Shown piece by piece: positions 1 to 12,900 of a stretch of DNA of 64,000 nt. The position numbers were made by a program, and so were the translations under genes. The DNA comes from Atriophallophorus winterbourni (Eukaryota; Platyhelminthes; Trematoda; Plagiorchiida; Microphallidae). The DNA is taken from NCBI GenBank assembly GCA_013407085.1, contig JACCGJ010001450.1, forward strand, positions 1-64,000, in the 5' to 3' direction. Position 1 is the first letter of the stretch; each line of letters begins with the position of its first letter. The notes beneath the pieces are model-generated. The model saw only the letters and a list, made by a program, of their open reading frames with translations, ran no database searches and was not told the DNA's origin.

Positions 1-373
1 GACTGGCGCCTGAAAACCAGTTTGCTTCGGCAGATGTAGCTCGTTAGCCTGGGAGGGCATTTCATCTAAGGGAAGGAAAATCCTGATTTTAAACCTCTGC
101 TGCCTTGTTGGATACCCGATCGCGGGAAAGGCTTCAGGAAAAAACCCTGAGGAAAAACCTTGAACAGAGTCTGGTAGACCACCTCTTTCTGGCAACTCCC
201 TGCTGCCTTGCAGGTCGCACTTGGTTGTGCAAAGGCTAGAGAAGCTGACTCGAACAAACGCCGAGTGGTGCTGGGGACGCCGCTTTGTACCCAAATTCCC
301 AAGAATCTTCTGTGAAGCCGACTCATCCTCCAGGAGGAGATAGTCGCACAAAGTAAAGTAAGTAAGTAAGCAC
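1..373 (+). repeat. SINE-like repeat with (AAGT)n tail
   Basis: Non-coding stretch of about 350 bp that ends in a short AAGT/TAAG microsatellite at about 353-373. It abuts the broken reverse transcriptase reading frame of the LINE to its right exactly where that protein similarity stops. A simple-sequence 3' tail is typical of SINEs. The left end lies outside the window and no second copy is seen here, so the family is unproven. Confidence 0.4.
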
Positions 374-1060
374 CGTCGCTGCATAATTCCATGATAGCAT
401 CAATTACGAAATTGAACAAAAACGGAGAAATCGGACATCCTTGTCGGACGCCACTTGTAGTGTTGAATTTGGGAGAAAGTTCGTTGTAAACCTTAACGCA
501 TCCGGATGTATGAGCATAAAGTGCGCGTAGTATGTTGACATACTTATGCGGAACGCCTTTGCACAGCAAGGTCTTAAACAGGACATTTCGATCGACTGAA
601 TCAAATGCTCCTTTGAAGTCTAAAAAGATGGCTATTGTCGGCTGTCGATAGGTGTGCCGCAGTTCTAATATCCGTCGAAGAGTAAAAATGTGGTCGACAC
701 AGCCTCTGCCAGGCCGGAAGCCAGCTTGCTGCTCACGGGTCTGTGATTCCCTATGCGATGTTAATCTTCGAAGACATATGGACGCTAATAATCTCGTAAT
801 GATGGGAGTGAGACTTATCCCACGGTGATTAGAGCATGAGCTTCGCACACCTTTTTTAAATATAGGTATGATAACTGATTCGCCCCAACTCGGAGGGACG
901 GATTCTGACATCCACACTTCACGGAGGAGATCTCCTAATGTGCTGATTAGGACTTGGCCACCTTCTTTGAACAAAACAGGCGGTATGTCATCGGGGCCAG
1001 CAGCTTTGAATCGTTTCATGGATTCGATACATGCTTTAATTTCTAAATCATTAGGGGATC
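374..1060 (-). pseudogene. LINE-A reverse transcriptase, N-terminal half
   Basis: Minus-strand reading frame with RT blocks 0 to 4: KAAGPDDIPP, SVIIPIFKKG, the HRGISLTP block, FRPGRG, FLDFKGAFDSVDR (first catalytic Asp) and VRQGCPISPFLFN. The YADD block and everything after it are missing because the sequence changes to an unrelated repeat at about 374. The open frame runs on to 66, but that tail is not RT-like. Confidence 0.8.
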
Positions 1061-2799
1061 TACGCTAACAGGCCAAGGATCACACTGCCTCAAGTGAGGG
1101 AATGATTCTGTTGCAGGCGACCAGCTGAATTGTTCTTCAAAATGTTCGGCCCAGCGTGACAGGCGGCGATTCTTATTAGTGATAAGAGTACCGTCTAATT
1201 CCGCTATAGTCTCACTCACTCCTTGTTTCGTAGGCCCAGTCGATCGAATAAGTTGGAAGAGTTTTCGCACGTTACCCGCATTATTTGCTATTTCCATTTC
1301 TTCTACCTTATTTAGCCACCACCTTTCTCTCTCTAGTCTTAAGCTCCGTTTAAGTTCGTTCCTCACGCGTCTACGCTCTGTATTGTGCCCAGGACCATGA
1401 GGTATTTCGCGTCGCTGGTGAAGAATTTCTATAGAGCGCTGTGAAATCCAGTGGGACTTTTGGGTTGGTTGTGCAGTCTCACAGGCTGTTATTGCGGCGG
1501 CTCGCATAATCCCTGCTATTTTGTTCCACCTTTCATCGGTAGTTGCATACTGGGCAACTGGGAGTGAGTTACTCAAGGTGGTCCTATAAATGTCTTGAAC
1601 TGCAGGCTGAAAGAATTTTTCGACAGCAATGCGTTTCCCATTCGAGGGCTTCGTACCGGAGAACTTTAACGAGAACCTACATCGCACAAGAGCATGATCT
1701 GAATCTACGCAGGTATTCCAAAAAGAGCGGCAGTCCTCAATGCAACCTCTCCAGCGAGCACTTATGGCGATATGGTCGATTTGGGCCGAAGGTTGGCTTC
1801 CATCCGGCGAGCGCCATGTGGCACATTGACATCTTTTATGGCGAAAGGAGGTGCTGCTAATAAATAATCGAGATTGTGCACAGAATTGTATAAACCGTTC
1901 ACCATTATCTGTGCGTTGGCTTTCAAGACCGAACATGCCACCTAATTGTGATTCAGATGTATCTAAGCGACCTAGTCTGGCATTCATATCTCCTGCTAAG
2001 ACAACAATATCGGAGCTTTTTGCACGTCGCAAAAGAGCATAAAGATCGTCGTAGAAGGCGTTCTTCTCGTCGTCGGAATTGGTGTTAGTTGGAGCGTAAG
2101 TTGCTACAATAAACAAGCATCTCTGATTAGAAGATTTCGAGTTTGGTCTAATATTAGTGGCTAGTCTAACTGCGCACATCCTGCTATTACAAGGAATCCA
2201 ATCGATTAGACAGGATTCGGCGCGCGAATTCAGCACTATACCAACACCCGCCTGTCCTGAAAGGCAGCTACAGAATCACCAGAGCAGCGCAAAAAGTAAC
2301 GAGTTGAAAGGTTTGGGGCAGTAAGTTCAGTAATTATAGACGGATCATATAAGCGCGTTTCCGATAAACAGCAAACATCAATAGATAGACTATCTAAGGT
2401 AAGAGCCAGTGCAGCTTGCTGGCCTATTTGTCTCAGAGTCCTGACATTCATGGCTCCGATGTGAGCAGAGGTCCGTGGTTTAAGAAAGTGATCTGTAGAT
2501 TGGCGAACAGAAAATGTTCCAACATGTTCAGCGCGGTCTTTTCTAAAGCTGGGATTGACAGACGGAGAGTTGTTAAGAGTGGATGGGGGAGGGGAAGGGT
2601 CGGAAACAGTTTGAAGAGTAGGGCCAGCAGTAGCTTGTTTTCGCTTACCCGCCCTGCTGTATGCAGCAGGTAAGGCGACCCTGTTTATCGTGCGCGACGG
2701 CCGATGCACTATGGATTGGTTTTCGTAGTAATAGTCATGGTCATGGTTGTATGCGGGCTGGGATACTGCCAGGTCGCCCATGCCTAGACAGGAGAACAA
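1043..2799 (-). pseudogene. LINE-A endonuclease region, frameshifted
   Basis: Two minus-strand frames (2236-2799 and 1043-2236) together cover an N-terminal extension, the endonuclease/exonuclease/phosphatase fold and the linker to the RT. Landmarks are MNVRTL and CLSETRL near the start of the fold, GDMNARLG in the middle, and DHIAISARW followed by DSDHALV at its end. This fold nicks target DNA to prime reverse transcription. A frameshift around 2240-2270 separates the frames. Many such pieces are annotated in databases as craniofacial development protein 2-like, which is a misnomer for LINE endonuclease. Confidence 0.8.
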
Positions 2800-3005
2800 T
2801 TAGGGTTCTCGACCAAAGCCTTTGGCTAAAAAGCCTGACCCACAAGGCAGCGGGTTAGGTTGAGACCGTGTTCGTCTGACCTCTATCCATTGACCTTCCT
2901 GGTCTGAGTGACTCTGAAGGTGCTCGGAGAGCACCACCCAGCATAGCTCAATGGGTCATAGAGGTACACAAACCATCGCACCACGTTAAGGTCCAGTCTC
3001 AGCAT

Positions 3006-3774
3006 ATATTGGTAGACCTTTATATTATCACTCGTGATCTTTAGATTTTCTTTGTAATTTTATTCTCATAGATTAAACTGTACTGCCGTAATTGCTTGCG
3101 ATTTCGATCCCACTCGAGCTTCATCGTCACTGTTGCTGGCTACTATCTCAATTTACTCACGACTTCTCAATTTTGCACTAGTCTACCTATATGAAATCAG
3201 CCACCCCAAAGCCATTCAAAGTGCGGCGCAGTCTGTTAGGGTGCAAATCGGTTGAGAAACAGTCAGGTTACTTCTACTTAGACCAGTGTTTTTGAAGGAG
3301 GTAATGGCAGCGAGACTTCAGCATGTTTTGGCATGCAGCTCATCGATGGCATTCATGGACACGGACTTATCGGTACACTCATTCCTAATTCTACCTACTT
3401 CGTCAGTGTGATTTACGTTGGTAATTTGAAACATCTTTGTTTAAAATTGAAATTTTGATACGATTTTTAGACTATTCGCTCTAGCGACACGAATCCTTTG
3501 TCTGTGAATTTCTTTCTTCGTTAACAACACTACTGTTCCGTTGTCATGGGCAATTTATTTAACTAGCCCTAAAAATATTGGTAGTATTTCAGTTAAGGTG
3601 CTATCCTTAACATCATTCGGGTTCATGAACACAACATTTTTATCAAATTAAACTAAATAGCTCCGTTTAGATGTGGGTAGTGCTATATTCTTGTTCTCTC
3701 CATATTATAATAATTTTTACTTGGCGTTCTAGTTTACTATTAACCTATTCCGTTTCCCCATTTTGCGTCACCAG
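3006..3774. other. no gene recognised upstream of first visible TMEM62 exon
   Basis: About 770 bp between the 5' end of LINE-A and the first visible TMEM62 exon. I looked for exons carrying the GDxxD and GNHD metallophosphatase motifs and found none, so the N-terminal exons are probably left of the window. Confidence 0.4.
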
Positions 3775-3922
3775 CTCGTTAGGAGTTCGTGGGCAGCACT
3801 ATTCGCGTTCTTATTTACACATCGTTAAAAAGCCGTTTGGCAAATACTCGTTTATCAATTTGGATGCATCTCAGGCTTCTGGACTCAAGTTTCCACTCAA
3901 CTTTTTCGGCCAAATAACAAAT
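3775..3922 (+). CDS. TMEM62: TMEM62 exon (metallophosphatase core)
   Basis: Encodes YLHIVKKPFGKYSFINLDA and ends FFGQITN at a GTAAGC donor in phase 0. The family has a matching block of HxTPFGNYSFI-type sequence followed by NFFG. The acceptor is taken at ACCAG (3771-3774 region), but TTAG six bases further on is also possible. Confidence 0.75.
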
Positions 3923-6900
3923 GTAAGCTTGCTATTTTTAAATCTCATACCTTTTGCTCCTGTTGTTGGACCTTGGTGACCTTTGGATAAGAACGCAGCT
4001 AGTTCAGGTTTTGATCAGTTAACAAATTTTATTGAAATTGATACACCAGTTATTAAACTTAAAGCAGAAGGTTAGGTTGAATAACAAAAGATATTTCGAT
4101 GGATTGGAATAATGTGTTTCAGAAATCTGATCTATAGCGAGATGGTGTAAAACTCGGAAATCAATGCACCAATTAGTCGCGAAAGCTATATGGACTGAGA
4201 TGCTACAAGATTACTCTGGGAATCAAAGTAATCACGACTGATAACGCAGCGAGTTCTAGGTCATCACCTCTTGTCGCGACAATTGAAGAGACATTTTATC
4301 CGACCATCGAACTTCATTTCAATAGTCCATCCGCGTTCTACGCATTCTTGCGCTTGTATTATTTCTTACCACCTGGAGTTTATGACTGTGGGGCACTGTC
4401 TTGCGCCAGAATCGTGATTTTATTCACATCCAGTCCACAACGGTATCGGCAAACTTGCTATCGGCTTATAATCTTATCCACGAGTGGGTAAAATGTTATA
4501 TAGCTAAATTTATTTAGAAACTTTTATTTCTCTATACACGATTTGTATGCCCTCGATGTCTTTACTTGTTTTCCATCTAGCACGACTCGGAGAAATTGCA
4601 AGCATTGAGTGCTGAAGCTGCGGGTAGCAATCAGACGTTTTGGTTCGCACACTACCCGACATCCACGATTGTATCCCCCAGTTTAGACTTGAGACACCTT
4701 TTGGGGTGAGTTTCACGTGGTCTTCATGCTTTCTGAATAGGGTTCCTCATATTTTAATCACTTTGTCTATCAAAAGATTTCACTGCTCGGTTGGCGGGTC
4801 GTCTCACTGATCAATAAACCACTCGATCCTATCTAAACGTTCACACGTACACACAGATGTGAAATTGTGCAGTACTTCTGTGTTGTGCAGCTAACACCGT
4901 GCTAAATTTGTTTGCCACTGGTTGTGAGCTGCATAAAACACACTGGAGTCTCACTACCATGTCTATTTTGTTTCTCATATTTGTCTAGGCCTGGGGAACC
5001 TGACAGTATCTTAGCCCATGTGCAGTCTGTGACTATGCGGCACTTTGTCTGGATCAGGCTTGTGATTTCATATATACATAAAAACGTTCACACCAAATGT
5101 GTCAACACCGAAGGAGGCCAATAACAACAATAGGAGAGAGAGATTGTTTCGCATGCTAGCAAAATATATGAATTCCTCATCATTTATTGTACTGCAGCTG
5201 ATAAGGTCCTAGGAATGTGACACTTTTCATTCGGGTGGCACTTTTCATTTTCACGGTGGTGTCTGAGGGTGTGGCGGTGGTGTCTGAGGGTGTGGTTGGT
5301 TTTCTCCTGGCAAGCGTTCTCCCTATAAAAAGCCACAAAAATCCAATGATGACACCACGACGCGGCGGATGTGACTCGCCGCTCCAAAAGTCACTGACCC
5401 TTGTCCTATCCAAGGACATTGTATGGTGCACAGGCAAAAACTGAAGTCACCAACCTATCAACGGGGTTATCGGGCTCCGAACTGGAAATTCCCAGAAAAG
5501 GGCGTATGAACCGCTTCGTCGGTCACCGGCCACCGATAGGTGCGACCCTCTCTCGCTCCACTGCCTTGTGGGTAAAGGCTCGGGGTGGGACCCCCTAAAC
5601 GAAATCTCCCCTACTTCGGTGTAGGCAACCGGGTAGTATCATGCCTACGTTCAACGATGACTATGATGACAACGCTTTGTACCCCCCCTTCTCGCTTTGT
5701 ACATCTCATTGTTTATGTTGAACGGCACCATATCTGTATCAGATTGTGCAAATATAATAATTTCATTTTTAAATGATTGTGTAAATATATAATGTGACAT
5801 GCTTTATCATATCAGCCTTTGCTTAATTGTTTCGTGAGCTTGAGTCATAAACGTTATATAATAATGTCATTTGCCCAATGTGACGAATTCTTAAGAGTTG
5901 CTTGATTTCGCATACAAACGCACCGTCACCTATCCTTAAATAAATTATGTACTATGTATGTATGAAATCACAAGTGTCGAGTCAGCAACGTGCCTTGCAG
6001 ACATGCGTGGACTGATATACTCTTATGTTGCCAGGCCTAAACAGATATATATAGCGTTAACGACAGTGAGACTCTAGCGTGTTTCCGCATGCAGTTCAAT
6101 TTAGCACGGTGTTGCTTGTCACCAGAATAGATCCATGCAAGATAAAATAGGCCATTTAGCTCGTCAATTTTGAATGACGACCCCTGTACCTGTCTGTCCT
6201 GCTTCATACTTAAGCTTTATACGACTGGATTCACTGGTTTCATTGATCTCTCGATTGGAGGTCAGATCGTCGTAGGTTGTTGTCCATTCACATTTGAACC
6301 TATGTACCACTTATGGCGATACACAGTCCCAGGGCATTTACGCCTTCTGTCGAAGTTGACAACCAACCCTTCACTTGACGCCGTGGTCAATTACGGCTTG
6401 GTACATGGTCGAGGATGAGTTTTGTTAGCGGTGAGTTTGTCTTACGGTGCAGTCTGTGACTGTGCGGCACTTTGTCTGAATCAGGCTTGTGCTTTCATAC
6501 CATCATACCTTACGGTGGACGTGACGGCAAATTGTAGAATTCTTTGCCATTGGATGTAAACCTGTAGCGCCTAGCGAAAAACTGATTAAGCCGTAATGTT
6601 GCAAGTAACTTAGAAGCAGTGTCGATTAGGCTTATTCATCGGCAGTTAGAGGGCATATGTTTATCCTCATGTTTATGCAACGACAGAAAAATGAACATAT
6701 TGAAATCTAACGGGAACATTGGTCTCCCAATCAAAATAAATCAGTTAATAGAGTAAAGATGGTAACGCACCTATCGTAATAATTTAAACGGGAATCTCGT
6801 CCTCCCACCCCACCGAAAAGCACTCAAAATTTAGTACCCCGATGTTGTTTTCCAATTGACTGGGTACTATTAGCTGATGGGCTATTCTATCGTTAAGCTC

Positions 6901-9900
6901 GGGGTCAGCTGACTCGACGAGTTTCCGGCTAAAGCTAGTATACCAACAAATGGTATGAATAAGCCGAAACAATCTTCCAATGTCATCTGTACTCGCTGTG
7001 AATTCCGCCTAATATAGCTGGCGATTCTTGCGAGCAGATCCTGTAGCGCCTCTCCTAAGGTATCAATAATCAGTTGTGTCATTCAGTTGAACACCTTTTG
7101 CTTAGACAGAGCCTAATGGTGTTCTAAGAGCTCCAGTTTATTCGGTGACGAGAAACGGTACTCTGAACTTGTACCGCCGTATTGAAACCAACGATCTTCC
7201 ATCCAGACTACTTTTGCTCAGCTTGGTCATCACTCTCATCCAACTGACCAGAAATCGTATCTATGAGCGTCTTTCTTTAGCCACTGTTTCTTAGGCCTCT
7301 CAAGTTCAACGATCTACTAGTTTTTTTCTTTTGCGGTTTATCAGGCGAAGTCGACTTTTTTGTACTAACAAGCAGGTGACTAGTGTTAACTTCATTTTTA
7401 TTTGGACCCTCAAATAAGACATATTAATCACCAATAAAAACATCCGGTGGGCGCGAATTACAATCTAATCAATTTGATTTGCCGTTCTGTGATCATTCAC
7501 GTGTAAAGCAACCGAATGATTTTTAGCCTGCTTAAATTTGATGTTGGTTGCATCAAAGTGGTTGTAGGTCAAAAATGCAATCAGTCGAGCACCGTTTCAC
7601 AACGCACTCCTCATCCAAATCCTCAGTTTCGGTTTGGTGTAGCATCATTTGATTATGTGCGTGCATTCAAATCACTAGGCACAAGGTATCACTTATCGAT
7701 AACCGATTGAAATTGTAATTTGCGTTTTGTTTTATAAACAACAGAAACACTGAATGGGTGCCCTTTAGATGGGCCAATACAATCCTTGGCAAAACCACTG
7801 TCCTTGATAGAAATGCTTGCCTACCGTATTAACAGAATGTTATCACTACGTCGTGCTGACCAAATCCACGTTCGTGCTCACTTTAAAATAGTAGATGTGT
7901 AGATTCGCCTCCAGTGGCCTTAGTCGTTTATGATTCGTGTGTCCTTGCCCTATTTAAATTACCAACGCTAGTGGACGAGCCTTCCCTCACCGAATAAATC
8001 TGGTTTCGAAGCCTCGATCTCCTCTCTTTGCCATTTCTCTTGTCAGCCTGAAGGGATGAAGTAGCAGAAACAGTCGTCGCATTCTATCAATCGATGCGTT
8101 GTCCCTAACCCATCAGTGAGGTAAACAGAACAAAGCCGGAATGGGTCGTTGGAGCAGAAGTCCAATGCCCAATGTGTCGTAGTTGTGGAAATGGTTTGTA
8201 TTCATATTGTGAAGGTGCAAAGTCCATTAGCGATGAGCGCTAATCACGAGCTTCCGAATGATATACAGAACGCCACCTTCTGGCACAACACAAGAATGCA
8301 TGTTCCATTCGAGGTGTAGGCACCTCTTCCCGGTTTTGTTTGTGCTTACTCGTCTATAGAAGCCGTAGCAATTTAAGTCCCACCCTTCTCCATCTTTTAG
8401 GATTTTACTTTTTTATGGTTGTATGGCATTCGGTACGTGCTACCGGTGTAATGCTGTCTTTGATGATGATGATGATGACAACACAAGAAGCGCGGAAAAC
8501 ATCGTCGATGACAATTGCGAATTCGTAATCTTTTGGGTTTCGGGTTGATTGTATTTGAACAGTTCGGAAGTATGAGAAGATGGCTAGGGCTTGAAGTGTA
8601 CCGGTTGGCACGAAATCGATTGACATATCAGATCGAAGTGACAACCGGGACAGACGTGTTGAGGATCACGGTTGTGATTGTTTGTTTGCTTGTGGCTTGT
8701 TATTTGCCTTGTGCTTAATAAGCGCCTTTGACCAATCGGCTTCACTTGTGTTGTGGGATTCGTTGATGAACGCGATTAGCGTTGGACTGGTTGACCTCAG
8801 GGATAAATCGATACATCATCGAGGCGAGGGCGTGCAACAGGGGATTACGTGGTTATTGTTGGACGGAAATGTAACAATTGGTCAGATATGCACCAGCTGC
8901 GACTCGTGACCTGAAATGACCTGATGCAAAGATTCCCGACCTGTCTCTCTGTCCCACCCGCTACACCATGACAACAACGAAATCAACGTATGAAAGTATT
9001 GATCTGTCCAGGAAACAAGCTGTTACTAGGTTAGATAGAGCAAAAGGAAACAAGATGAATATAGATCAGTGCGTATCAAGACATGGGAATTCGTTGTCGT
9101 GATCGAATTTAGGTCATCGTAAATGCGTTGTCATGGCTCAACCAAACGATGGGAATATATGTCACGCAATGTAGTGAGCATACTGTTATTTTTTGTCGCT
9201 CACCCAACAAGTCAAAGCACTAGCTTGTAGAAGTCACTCCTGCAAGCCAGGATCTGGACTTGGTTGTCATAGTGCTGTATGTATGAAATCACAAGCCTGA
9301 TCCAGGCAAAGTGCCGCACAGTCAGAGACTGCACGTGGGCTAAGATACTGTCAGGTTGCCCAGACCTAAACAGATAAGGGGAAGGAAAATAGAAATGGTA
9401 GTGAGACTCCAGTGTGTACTCGCATGCAGCTCACTACCGATGGCAACTCAATTTAGCACGACGTTAGCTGCACAGCACGGAAGGGCTGCATGATTGCACA
9501 TCCGTGCAAGGTTGTCATAGGCCCAATTCTCACTACCACCCTCGGCAACGACAAACTTGCTTCGCTTGATGAGTGTACGCGACACGAAAGCTGCTCTCGG
9601 TGAAATATTTCGCGCGGTGGCAATGAGCGACATAGGAAACTGGACCCATCGTTCAGTTATTTAGCTAATTGGTGTTGGGCGATCACATAAAGAGGTGTCA
9701 AGTATTAAAGTATGTTTTTGAACATGTCGATCCTATTTAGGTCTGATATAATAGCATGAAATGAAAGCTTCTTTTATGTTTCTTTCATGATTCTCTGTCA
9801 AAAAAATTTCAGGGAAACTGCTATTGCCTATTTTTGTGGACATCTGCACACGCTGCTACATATGGCTCCGCGAATGCATACACTTCAACCTCATGGCTAT

Positions 9901-12900
9901 CTGGAGTTGGAGTTAGGGGATTGGAAAAACGATCGATAGTAAGTTTATCTCATTATCTTTTCCACTGTACGTTTTCAACTATCTGGGCTTGATATCGGTA
10001 TTGTGCTCACGAACGTCCCATCCCATTTTACTCGAAGTATCGTTACTTTATTAACGTTTCAAGTATTACACCATCTACCCATGTATTATTGCCACAACTT
10101 TTTTGCCGTAACTGACTTTCCTGGTGTGGTGTGTTCTCAAATCTCAGTCGAACAATACAGTGCATCGGGTTTGAGATCTCGATATGATATTCCTAGTTTA
10201 ATATCTGTAGGATTTTGCTCATATCGGTAATCTTCGTGTCGTCAAATTTTCAGTTTCCGCGTAGTTGCGCTGGATCATGATCTCGTCTCCTTCGTGGACG
10301 TGCAAATGCCTCGTGATAGATCTTCCGTGTGGCCCATAGTCATCGTGACCAACCCGAAACACTCCGGCTACCTTCTCCCACACAAAGAACCCTTTTCTCG
10401 AATCCTACAATCGAAGTTTATACGGTTTGTCTCACGTTGTTTTCTATCTTCGCAGACTTTGCTATAATCCTCTTCGTATCGTTTTGTTGGTTTTCTCTCG
10501 AGCTCCACTATGAATCCGTACACTTGTATGTCCATAATTGTTTTGACTTTGATCCTGTAGCAATCTTTCCAAATATCACTTGGTCTATTAATGATTACAC
10601 ACCGTTTGTTCATTATGACCGCCACCTTTCACTAATATTTTTGCGCATGCGTGAAAATTAAAATAAGCAAAAATACTTTCGAAATCCACTTTGCAATCAC
10701 TTCTCTCTTTGTTAACAGCATTCTCGCTTGGTCAGCGTCACCAATCACACAAGTGGCCGTTTTCATTGACGATTGGTTTCAGGGCAACGCCTCCATGGCT
10801 ACCCCAGCGACTGGGTCCGTTGGAGCCAGCCCCTTGTTCGTTTTACCATGGGACGCCTCCCACTGGGATGATCGGAAGGTTCATAATATCCGAGTCCAAG
10901 TGGCCGTATGTGTTTTCGTTCTTGTTAAACCCTTAACGTTTCATCACCCATGGGTTTCTCAACGTAGCCATGCGACAAGTTGGTTCCTTTTTCATATTAT
11001 AAAATATAGAATACCACACTGCCTCTCTTTTCTTGGTACCGTAGCTGAAGTTCAACGGTAACTGCTCGTATCCTATTGGTACAATTCTAGGACAAATAAA
11101 ACCAGTTGTCAGATCATTTGCCTTTATTGATGCACTTTGTTGCACCGAGCCCTCAAGTGCTGATCAATAAATGCAATGCAAGTACTGGCTGTCCCAGATT
11201 TTTACATTACATTGTCCACTGAATAGGACGGGTGGATGACGGTCCGTGACGGACAGGAAGCATTTAAATCAGCACGTCTTGTTGTGGTGGTGCTTTGAAC
11301 CGAGGCTCGAAGCACCGGGGAGCATAGCGTTTGTTGTACTCTATTGTTATTTCTCAGTACTGTTGCTTGCTTAACATCCCAGTTTCGCTTGTGTTTACGC
11401 GTAACAACCTTGTCGTTCACAATAAGTATAATTGTTCTTAAATGCTACCGATAAGATCGGTCATTTGAAGGTCGATGTACAACGTGAGGCTTAAGCCGTA
11501 CTCTGTTCTGATTCACAAGAAAGAGTTCTGCTCCGTTAAATCCACACACACATACACCACTCGTCTATACATTGATGAGTGTAACATTGTCAACTCAAGC
11601 CGCACGTTTGGTCTGTGATTTTCGCTTGTTCTGTCATCACTATTGTTAGACGCGGGAGTTTTAACCGTATTTTGACCTAACCTGAATACCTGAACTCACA
11701 TGAATTCCTGTTCAACTTGTTCTTAGGATGCCAAAGGCAATCGCCGCGACGTTAGTCAACCGTTCATCGTCACCGGGGATCCGACTTGGAAGTTTGACAA
11801 ATTTTCCTCATTCGTATTACAAACTGATCACACTTTCAACGTGAGTCTCTTTTACGATGTACACTAACTTTCCACCCCCATTCCTGCTCCAAATTGACTC
11901 GAATTCAACATCGGCATGCAAGCATAACTTTTTTAGCGCTTTACCATCGTTTTAAGACTCACTGTCTCCGTCTGATGAAGGCAAACAGTCCGAAACCTGT
12001 TGTGGTGTGTAATTTCTATTTCCATTTTCCCCCTCATATCTGTCTAGGCCTGGGCAACCTGACGGTATCTTAGCCCACGTGCAGCCTCTGTCTGTGCGGC
12101 ACTTTGCCTGGATCAGGCTTGTGCTTTCATACCATACCATACCATGTGGTGTGTAAGTGAAGGGGATGTGAGCACCACACGATATTTCTCTTCTCACACG
12201 AAAGGTAAACCAAATGCACGCCTGTCTGTCTCTCTATATTGTTTCGCAGCGAAATGTCTCTTTTGCGCAGACTGCGTTCATAGCGACACTCCGTCTTCAC
12301 TGGTTGCCAAATCGAGAGCATCATATGCTTTGCTTTTGCATTCATCTTTTTCTGGCTAACGTGGTTTTATTTATCACGAAATTTATACTGATTTGTTGTT
12401 GTTGTTGGCCTCTTTCGGTCGATGTCGACCATGGATGTACATCAAAGTCGCATGAATTTTCATGTTCTACACCTTTTTGAATGACTAATCAGTCCGATTC
12501 GGGAGGAACAATCTCACCCGCAGCGCTTGCAACGATGGTCAGAACTCGGTTGTTGGGCGTCAGTTGCACGCCGGCGGCGTAATCTTCGTTCAGCAGCAAA
12601 GAGCTGTATCTGCTCCTCCCCAGCTTGCAGACGACGCTTTACACAATGCCTCCAATGTGAGCGGTCAAGAGCAAGTTCTTCCCAACTCGCCGGGTCAATG
12701 CAAAGAGCTTTCATATCTCTTTTACAAACGTCTTTGTACCGCAAGTGCGGTCTGCCCAATGGTCGACTTCCTAATTGCAACTCATCATAGAGTAGATCTT
12801 TCGGAATACGACCATTTTCAGTTCTGTAGACCTGACCAAGCCACCGCAGGCGGCGCTGTCGTAATAGGGTGAACATGCTCTGTAGACCAGCTTTTGAAAG

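Larger units (their letters stand above)
374..3005 (-). mobile_element. LINE-A copy 1, RTE-like non-LTR retrotransposon (5' part)
   Basis: Read on the minus strand, the element starts near 3005 with a non-coding 5' region, then an apurinic-type endonuclease, a linker and the N-terminal half of a reverse transcriptase that stops near 374. The endonuclease shows GDMNARLGR and DSDHALV, and the reverse transcriptase shows AGPDDIPP, FRPGRGCVDHIF, FLDFKGAFDSVDR and GVRQGCPISPFLFN. The frame is broken near 2240-2270 (endonuclease) and near 1020-1060 (before the RT), so this copy is dead. The 3' end is replaced by the repeat at 1-373. A second diverged copy lies at 48660-52600. RTE clade is inferred from the endonuclease/RT layout; a CR1 relative is the alternative. 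Confidence 0.85.
11957..12190 (+). mobile_element. hammerhead family A unit, relic split by an S1 insertion
   Basis: Left part (11957-12012) holds a diverged hammerhead core. The right part resumes at 12145 with TGTGGTGTGTAA, then GGGGATGTGAGCA as in the intact units at 19.8-20.3 kb. Between them S1 is inserted with a perfect 12-bp duplication TGTGGTGTGTAA (12001-12012 and 12145-12156). Confidence 0.75.

Noticed and set aside
1543..2042. Plus-strand frames over 1543-2042
   Set aside because: They are antisense shadows of the LINE-A endonuclease.
10368..11061. Several overlapping frames around the TMEM62 exons, both strands
   Set aside because: They are shadows of, or read-through from, exons whose borders are set by splice sites and phase.
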